This document shows positions 58,728 through 64,000 of a stretch of 64,000 nucleotides of DNA, piece after piece (position 1 is the first letter of the stretch; each line of letters opens with the position of its first letter). The stretch spans positions 1 through 64,000 of the forward strand of contig NZ_CAJFCI010000064.1 of the NCBI RefSeq assembly GCF_904061905.1, given 5' to 3'. Source of the DNA: Zestomonas carbonaria. GTDB taxonomy: Bacteria > Pseudomonadota > Gammaproteobacteria > Pseudomonadales > Pseudomonadaceae. Under the pieces are notes generated by a model. The model saw nothing but the letters and a program-made list of their open reading frames with translations. It searched no databases and was not told the DNA's origin. Both the position numbers and the translations under genes were made by a program.

Positions 58728-59528
58728 TCAGAAATGCGCCTTGGCCAGGAAGCTCAGCGCGCTCTGGTCGGTGCGGAAAGCCTGGCTGTCCTCGATGGCG
58801 TATTTGTCCGACCAGTAGTCGTATTCCACGCCGACGTAGAACTTCTTCACCGCGCTCCAGCCCATGGCCTTGCCGAGGTCGTACTTGATCTGCGGGTTGA
58901 TGTGCAGGTTGGCGTGCATGTCGGTCGGGCGGCTGCTGGTGCCGTCCTTGTTGTTCCACACGTAGTCGATGAAGCCGTCGATCACCAGGTCGGAGTTGCC
59001 GACCGGAATGGTGTAGGACCATACCGGGGTGACCTGCCACTGGCCCTTGGGCTGGCCGCTGATGCCGTCCGGCTTGCGGTAGTAGAAGTTCAACTGGAAG
59101 TAGTCGAAGCCGGGGATGTCCAGGTCGAAGCCCGGGCCGAGCAGGTAGTTCTGCACGCTGTTCTCGCCGCGCTCGTAGGTGCCGGCGAGCAGCACGTCCT
59201 TGATCGGGCCGAAGGACAGGTCGGCGCCGCTGATCTTGCCGAACGACAGGCGCGGGGAAATCTCGCCGTAGTAGGTGTCCTTGCCGGCCAGGAAGTCCGA
59301 TTCGCCCTGGTAGTTGATCTGGTCGACGAAGATGAACAGGTCGCCCCAGCTCCAGCCGCTGGCGTGCTCGAAGGTCCAGGTCTGCTGGACCGGCGGGTTG
59401 ACCTGGAAGTCCTTGCCCCAAAGGAAGGTCAGGCTGTTGTCCTGCCAGTGCAGCAGGTCGCCGGCCGAGGCCTGGCCGCCGACAAGCAGGCTGCCGGCGA
59501 GCGCGAGCGAGGAGAGTGCGCGGTTCAT
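58728..59528 (-). CDS. Tsx/OmpK-family outer membrane channel
   Basis: 266 residues with a signal peptide (MNRALSSLALAGSLLVGGQASA) and a barrel with the family marks WQDNSLTFLWG, WGDLFIFVDQ and the terminal aromatic residue (LAKAHF). The group includes the nucleoside channel Tsx and the Vibrio phage receptor OmpK; this member looks closer to OmpK. Transport of nucleosides is inferred only. Monocistronic, divergent from the NhaD-type gene. Confidence 0.85.
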   Translation of the reverse strand: MNRALSSLALAGSLLVGGQASAGDLLHWQDNSLTFLWGKDFQVNPPVQQTWTFEHASGWSWGDLFIFVDQINYQGESDFLAGKDTYYGEISPRLSFGKISGADLSFGPIKDVLLAGTYERGENSVQNYLLGPGFDLDIPGFDYFQLNFYYRKPDGISGQPKGQWQVTPVWSYTIPVGNSDLVIDGFIDYVWNNKDGTSSRPTDMHANLHINPQIKYDLGKAMGWSAVKKFYVGVEYDYWSDKYAIEDSQAFRTDQSALSFLAKAHF

Positions 59529-59870
59529 CGTGGTTGGCTCCTAATGGATATCGTTCTTCTGGATTCAAACCTGTCTGGTCGGTCAGGCTTTTCCCTGGTT
59601 AGCAAGAACGAAGCCAAGAGCATGTCGAATCGCTGCGGATTCTAGCCGAAGCACCCGATCCGGTGGATTCCCATGGGCTTTTTCCGGGGGCGGATCGCCT
59701 CGCCGGGGAGGGGCGTGTCCAAACAGGTGCCGATTTCTGAGCAGGCGGACAACTTCGCTTCAACTTGGGGCAGGAACGGTTACCTGTTGAAACGGTGAAA
59801 ATCGGGCTGTAATAGGCGCCCTGCATTAAACTTCGCCGCCTGATTGGAGAAGTTGTTCAACGGAGCCGAT
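59529..59870. other. Divergent intergenic region between the porin and antiporter genes
   Basis: 342 bases that must hold both promoters. A TGTAAT at 59807-59812 preceded by TTGAAA with only 15 bases between is a weak candidate for the plus-strand gene. I see no operator, repeat or small gene with support. Confidence 0.4.
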
Positions 59871-61277
59871 ATGAAATTCCTGTTCAAGGCCTGCCTGCCC
59901 CTGCTGCTGTTGCTGCCGACCCTGGCCCAGGCGGCCGATCTGGATGGCGCCAGCCTGAGCCTGACCTGGGCCATCCCCTTCGTCGGCATCCTGCTGTCGA
60001 TCGCCCTGTTCCCGATCTTCGCCCCGGGCTTCTGGCATCACCATTTCGGCAAGATCGTCGCGGTCTGGACCCTGGCCTTCCTGATTCCCTTCGCGGTCAG
60101 CTTCGGTCTGCACGACAGCGCCGCCCTGGTGGTGCATGCGCTGCTTGCCGAATACATCCCTTTCATCATCCTGCTGTTCGCGCTGTACACCATTTCCGGC
60201 GGCATCCTGGTATGGGGCAACCTGCACGGCTCGCCGGCGCTGAACACCGGCCTGCTGGCGCTCGGCACGCTGCTCGCCTCGCTGATGGGCACCACCGGCG
60301 CGGCCATGCTGCTGATCCGCCCGCTACTGCGCGCCAACGACAACCGCAAGCACCGCGTGCACGTGGTGGTGTTCTTCATCTTCCTGGTCGCCAACATCGG
60401 CGGCGGCCTGACCCCGCTGGGCGATCCGCCGCTGTTCCTCGGCTTCCTGAAGGGCGTCGACTTCCTGTGGACCGTCGAGCACATGGCCGCGCCGGTGGCG
60501 CTGCTGTCGGCGGCGCTGCTGGCGATCTTCTACCTGGTCGACCGCTACTTCTACGCCAAGGAGGACGAGGTTCTGACTCGCGATCCGTCGCCGGACTCGC
60601 CGCTCAAGCTGTTCGGCAAATGGAACCTGCTGCTGGTCGTCGGCGTGGTCGGCGCGGTGCTGATGTCCGGGGTGTGGAGGCCGGGCATCCGCTTCGACGT
60701 CATGGGGACGCCGGTGGAGTTGCAGAACCTGGTTCGCGATGCGCTGCTGGTCGGCCTGGCGCTGGTCTCCCTGGCGATCACCCCGAAGCAGGTGCGCGCC
60801 GGCAACGAGTTCGACTGGTTCCCGATCCTCGAGGTGGGCAAGCTGTTCGCCGGCATCTTCGTCACCATCGCCCCGGCCATCGCCATCCTGCGCGCCGGCA
60901 GCGAGGGACAACTGGCTGGACTGGTGGCCATGGTTTCCGGGGCCGATGGCCAGCCGATCGATGCCTGGTACTTCTGGCTGACCGGCCTGCTGTCCGGCTT
61001 CCTCGACAATGCGCCGACCTACCTGGTGTTCTTCAACCTGGCCGCTGGTGATGCGCAGGTACTGATGCAGCAGTTGCCCGGCACCTTGCTGGCGATCTCC
61101 ATGGGCTCGGTGTTCATGGGCGCGCTGACCTACATCGGCAATGCGCCGAACTTCATGGTCAAGGCCATCGCCGAGCAGCGCGGCGTGGCCATGCCGAGCT
61201 TCTTCGGCTACCTGGCCTGGTCGTGCGTGATCCTGTTGCCGTTGTTCGTGCTGTTGAGCCTGGCGTTCTTCCTGTAG
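59871..61277 (+). CDS. Ion transporter superfamily protein, NhaD/CitMHS type
   Basis: 468 residues with about 11-12 membrane helices and an N-terminal leader-like helix. The two re-entrant motifs of the family are visible: ANIGGGLTPLGDPPLFLGFL in the first half and LSGFLDNAPTYLVFFNLA with TYIGNAPNFMVKAIAE in the second. NhaD-type members exchange sodium for protons; related CitMHS proteins carry citrate, so the substrate is uncertain. The ATG at 59871 begins the first helix; an ATG nine codons upstream is possible. Confidence 0.85.
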   Translation: MKFLFKACLPLLLLLPTLAQAADLDGASLSLTWAIPFVGILLSIALFPIFAPGFWHHHFGKIVAVWTLAFLIPFAVSFGLHDSAALVVHALLAEYIPFIILLFALYTISGGILVWGNLHGSPALNTGLLALGTLLASLMGTTGAAMLLIRPLLRANDNRKHRVHVVVFFIFLVANIGGGLTPLGDPPLFLGFLKGVDFLWTVEHMAAPVALLSAALLAIFYLVDRYFYAKEDEVLTRDPSPDSPLKLFGKWNLLLVVGVVGAVLMSGVWRPGIRFDVMGTPVELQNLVRDALLVGLALVSLAITPKQVRAGNEFDWFPILEVGKLFAGIFVTIAPAIAILRAGSEGQLAGLVAMVSGADGQPIDAWYFWLTGLLSGFLDNAPTYLVFFNLAAGDAQVLMQQLPGTLLAISMGSVFMGALTYIGNAPNFMVKAIAEQRGVAMPSFFGYLAWSCVILLPLFVLLSLAFFL

Positions 61278-61286
61278 GTGTTTGCT

Positions 61287-61700
61287 GGTTCCCCGCGAAC
61301 GCGGGGAACCATTACATAACGTAGGAGCGGCCCATGGCCGCGATCGCGCGCATGGCGCGCTCCTACAGGTTTCTGCCTGTCGTTGTCGATGGGTATCGCT
61401 TCGCTGGGGCGTCGTCCCCGCGAACGCGGGGATCCACTGGGTAATGAACGTAGGAGCGGCCCATGGCCGCGATCGCGCGCATGGCGCGCTCCTACAGGTT
61501 TCTGCCTGTCGCTGTTATGGGTATCGCTTCGCTGGGGCGTCGTCCCCGCGAACGCGGGGGGGCACTGGGTAATGAACGTAGGAGCGGCCCATGACCGCGA
61601 TCGCGCGCATGGCGCGCTCCTACAGGTTCCTGCCTGTCGCTGTCGATGGGTATCGCTTCGCTGGGGCGTCGTCCCCGCGAACGCGGGGACCCAGTGAGAG
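61287..61700. repeat. Tandem array of two REP families, unit about 128 bases
   Basis: Alternating hairpins: CCCCGCGAACGCGGGG elements at 61287-61310, 61415-61432, 61543-61560 and 61672-61689, and GTAGGAGCGG..CGCTCCTAC elements at 61321-61366, 61450-61495 and 61578-61623. The links between them are also conserved (TGGGTATCGCTTCGCTGGGG), so the whole block is a direct tandem repeat of about 128 bases in three copies. It fills most of the 486-base gap before the next gene. Confidence 0.9.
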
Positions 61701-61763
61701 CAGGTGGCCCCGGGATAGACACATCTGCGATAGTGCCGGCTCCGTCACGGCGAGGAGTCTGCA

Positions 61764-62816
61764 ATGAGTCACCAGGTCTGTCGTTTGCTCGGTATCCAGC
61801 ACCCCATCATCCAGGCGCCGATGGCTGGCGTCTCCACTCCGCAACTGGCGGCGGCGGTATCGAATGCCGGCGGCCTGGGTTCGCTGGGAATCGGCGCCAG
61901 TTCGGTGGAGCAGGTGCGCGGGCTGATCGCCGAGACCCGCTCGCTGACGTCCCGCCCTTTCAACCTCAACCTGTTCTGCCATCGCCCGGCGCAGTCCGAC
62001 GCGGTGCGCGAGGCGGCCTGGCTGGAGCATCTGCGGCCGTTCTTCGCCGAGTTCGGCGCCAACCCGCCAGCGGCTTTGCGCGAGCCCTACCCGAGTTTCG
62101 TCGCCGACCCGGCGATGCTCGAGTTGCTGCTGGCCGAGCGGCCGGCGGTGGTGAGCTTCCACTTCGGCCTGCCGGACGCGGAAACCCTCCGTGCGCTCAA
62201 GGCGGCCGGCATCGTCCTGCTGGCCAGCGCCACCAACCTGGACGAAGCACGCCAGGTGGAGGAGGCCGGCATCGACGGGCTGATCGCCCAGGGCGTCGAG
62301 GCGGGTGGGCATCGCGGGTTGTTCGATCCGGCCCAGGGCGATGCCGGGATCGGCACCCTGGCGCTGGTGCGTCTGTTCGTCCGCCATACGCGGCTGCCGG
62401 TGATCGCCGCCGGCGGGATCATGGACGGGGCCGGGATCGCTGCCGCCCTGGTCCTGGGGGCAGGCGCGGCGCAGCTCGGCACCGCCTTCATCCTCTGTCC
62501 GGAGTCCTCGGCCAACGCCGCCTACCGCGAAGCCCTGCAAAGCCCGCGAGCGCAGCACACCGGGATCACTGCGGCGATCTCCGGACGTCCGGCGCGTGGG
62601 CTGGTCAATCGCATGCACCGCGAGGTGGATGTACCCGGCGCGCCGCTGCCCGACTACCCCATCGCCTACGACGCCGGCAAGGCGCTGCACGCCGCCGCCA
62701 GCGCGAAGGGCTGCCACGACTTCGCCGCCCACTGGGCTGGCCAGGGCGCGTCTCTGGCCCGTGCATTGCCGGCGGCGGAGCTGGTGAAGGTGCTGGTCGA
62801 GGAGTGGCAGCAGTAG
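61764..62816 (+). CDS. Nitronate monooxygenase (NMO class I-like), FMN-dependent
   Basis: TIM-barrel flavoprotein, 350 residues, that oxidises toxic alkyl nitronates such as propionate 3-nitronate. Visible marks are QAPMAGV at the N-terminus, GVEAGGHRG with the likely catalytic histidine, [11 protein letters not shown] and [18 protein letters not shown]. The gene is flanked on both sides by the same REP families. Its TAG stop lies in the GTAGGATGGGTG end of a repeat. Confidence 0.88.
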   Translation: MSHQVCRLLGIQHPIIQAPMAGVSTPQLAAAVSNAGGLGSLGIGASSVEQVRGLIAETRSLTSRPFNLNLFCHRPAQSDAVREAAWLEHLRPFFAEFGANPPAALREPYPSFVADPAMLELLLAERPAVVSFHFGLPDAETLRALKAAGIVLLASATNLDEARQVEEAGIDGLIAQGVEAGGHRGLFDPAQGDAGIGTLALVRLFVRHTRLPVIAAGGIMDGAGIAAALVLGAGAAQLGTAFILCPESSANAAYREALQSPRAQHTGITAAISGRPARGLVNRMHREVDVPGAPLPDYPIAYDAGKALHAAASAKGCHDFAAHWAGQGASLARALPAAELVKVLVEEWQQ

Positions 62817-62970
62817 GATGGGTGACAACCCATCGCTTTCGGGTGATGGGTTTCACCCAGCCTACGGAGGTGTCGTCCCCGCGAATGCGGGGACCCACTA
62901 AACAACGTAGGAGCGGCCCATGGCCGCGATCGCGCGCATGGCGCGCTCCTACAGGTTTCCGCCTACCCTA
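62813..62970. repeat. REP cluster between convergent nitronate monooxygenase and ada genes
   Basis: Three elements fill the gap: GTAGGATGGG..CAGCCTAC (62813-62865), TCCCCGC-GAAT-GCGGGGA (62876-62893) and GTAGGAGCGG..GCGCTCCTAC (62907-62952), then CCTACCCTACG. The first supplies the stop of the monooxygenase gene and the last supplies the stop of ada. Confidence 0.85.
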
Positions 62971-64000
62971 CGGGGGCGTCTCGCGCTCCAGCAGCGCCTG
63001 CTTGCGGGCCACGCCCCAGCGGTAGCCGGACAGCGCGCCGTCGCTGCGCACCACCCGGTGGCAGGGGATCGCCACCGCGATGTGGTTGGTGGCGCAGGCG
63101 CGGGCGACTGCGCGTACCGCCTTGGGTGAGCCGATGCGTTCGGCGATCTCGGCATAGCTGGCGGTGCTGCCCGGCGGGATTTCGCGCAGCGCCTGCCAGA
63201 CCCGTTGCTGGAAGGCGGTGCCGCGCACGTCCAGCGGCAGGTCGAGGCCGAGTGCCGGCGCCTCGATGAAGCCGACCACCTGGGCGACCAGTTGCTCGAA
63301 GTCACGGTCGCCGCCGATCAGCTCGGCGCGCGGGAACTGGTCCTGCAGGTCGCGCAGCAACGCTTCCGGATCGTCGCCGAGCAGGATGGCGCATACTCCG
63401 CGCCCGCTCTGCGCCACCAGGATCGCGCCCAGCGAGCACTGGCCGATGGCGAAGCGGATCTCGGTGTCGGCGCCGCCGGCGCGGTAGGCGCTGGGTTTCA
63501 TTCCCAGCAGGCGATCGGCGTGTTCGTAGAAGCGGCTGTTGGAGTTGAAGCCGGCGTCATACAGCGCTTCGGTGATGCTCTCGGCATGGGGGAGGCGGTC
63601 GCGCACCTGGCGACCGCGATGGGCCAGGGCGTATTCCTTGGGAGTCAGGCCGGTGACGGCCTTGAACACGCGATGGAAGTGGTGCGGGCTGAGCCCGGCT
63701 TCGTCGGCCAGTCGTTGCAGGCTGGGCGGCTGCTCGGCGCTTTCGATGTGGCGGCAGGCGGTGGCGACCAGTTCTGCATGGCGCGCCACTTCGCTGGAGC
63801 GGCGGCTCGGTCGATAGCCGGCGGCCTCGGCCTCGGCGGGACTGGCGAAGAATTCGACGTTCTCCGGGCGCGGCCGGCGTGCCGGGCTGCTCGGCGGGCA
63901 ATACACCCCGGTGGTCTTCACCGCATAGACGAACTGCCCGTCGGCCGCCGGGTCGCGCGCCAGTACCGCGGCCCAGCGTGGGTCACGTTCGATGGCTTGG
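62968..64000 (-). CDS. ada: Ada-type regulator / methylated-DNA--protein-cysteine methyltransferase, 5' end beyond window
   Basis: At least 344 codons; the frame runs off the right edge (first residues seen QAIERDPRWAAVLARD), so the true start is outside. Order: N-terminal Ada zinc domain, AraC helix-turn-helix (SLQRLADEAGLSPHHFHRVFK) and C-terminal O6-alkylguanine domain with the active-site AIPCHRVV. In the N-domain the methyl-accepting C38 is kept (TTGVYC), but the other three zinc ligands of E. coli Ada (C42, C69, C72) are serines at exactly aligned positions. O6-methylguanine repair should work; phosphotriester sensing is doubtful. Confidence 0.92.
   Translation of the reverse strand, partial: QAIERDPRWAAVLARDPAADGQFVYAVKTTGVYCPPSSPARRPRPENVEFFASPAEAEAAGYRPSRRSSEVARHAELVATACRHIESAEQPPSLQRLADEAGLSPHHFHRVFKAVTGLTPKEYALAHRGRQVRDRLPHAESITEALYDAGFNSNSRFYEHADRLLGMKPSAYRAGGADTEIRFAIGQCSLGAILVAQSGRGVCAILLGDDPEALLRDLQDQFPRAELIGGDRDFEQLVAQVVGFIEAPALGLDLPLDVRGTAFQQRVWQALREIPPGSTASYAEIAERIGSPKAVRAVARACATNHIAVAIPCHRVVRSDGALSGYRWGVARKQALLERETPP

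Noticed and set aside
61287..61700. Possible CRISPR array; the CCCCGCGAACGCGGGG hairpin resembles type I-E repeats
   Set aside because: Copies are about 128 bases apart, the DNA between them is itself repeated, and no cas gene is near. It is a REP tandem array.

Overview
The window is chromosomal DNA from a high-GC gammaproteobacterium, almost certainly a Pseudomonas close to the P. aeruginosa group. The order birA-coaX-SPOR gene-tRNA(Tyr, Gly, Thr)-tufA-tRNA(Trp)-secE-nusG-rplKAJL-rpoBC-rpsLG-fusA-tufB-S10/spc/alpha operons-rplQ, the protein lengths and the sequences all match that group. Comparisons with P. aeruginosa PAO1 gene order are from memory.

Layout. (1) 1-4476: the 3' end of a 5S rRNA gene with its terminator, birA, coaX, a SPOR-domain gene, three tRNAs, tufA and tRNA-Trp. 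(2) 4522-34669: an unbroken translation and transcription supercluster with secE, nusG, 31 ribosomal protein genes, rpoB, rpoC, rpoA, secY, fusA and a second tuf gene. It is punctuated by intrinsic terminators that sit next to, or overlap, sigma70-type promoters (4351-4394, 16384-16446, 20838-20908, 27615-27668, 31692-31744), so each sub-operon appears to be closed and restarted within a few dozen bases. (3) 34967-42690: katG, a heme-less ferritin (ftnA), uvrA on the minus strand, a YajR-like MFS exporter and ssb. PAO1, as I recall it, has the monofunctional catalase katA between rplQ and the ferritin gene; this genome has a catalase-peroxidase there. (4) 42706-54525: a block matching the PAO1 PA4069-PA4061 region, with two sugar-nucleotide Rossmann enzymes, oprG, a Zrg-type zinc uptake operon, a hypothetical gene and cnoX. 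A Fur-controlled TonB receptor lies inside the block. The change from the PA4232 neighbourhood to the PA4069 neighbourhood at about 42691-42705 suggests a rearrangement junction in one lineage. The segment ends with a methyltransferase, a YbaY-like lipoprotein and a PhnA-like zinc-ribbon protein. (5) 54627-64000: single-gene accessory functions (TTC38-like TPR protein, GlxA-type AraC regulator, LEA14-like lipoprotein, PhyH dioxygenase, OmpK/Tsx-like porin, NhaD/CitMHS-type transporter, nitronate monooxygenase, Ada) separated by several families of REP palindromes.

How the genes work together. The first half makes the protein-synthesis machine (EF-Tu, EF-G, ribosomal proteins, RNA polymerase, Sec translocase). 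The katG-ftnA pair handles peroxide and iron. The TonB receptor, with a Fur box, and the ZrgA/ABC/DUF3299 operon, with a Zur-like box, take up metals. oprG carries an Anr-type site expected for oxygen control.

No prophage, insertion sequence, integron, CRISPR array or secretion or defence island was found. The most interesting points are an Ada protein in which three of the four zinc-binding cysteines are serine, a palindromic repeat that supplies the stop codons of two convergent genes, promoter elements embedded in terminator hairpins, and the katG/ftnA locus.
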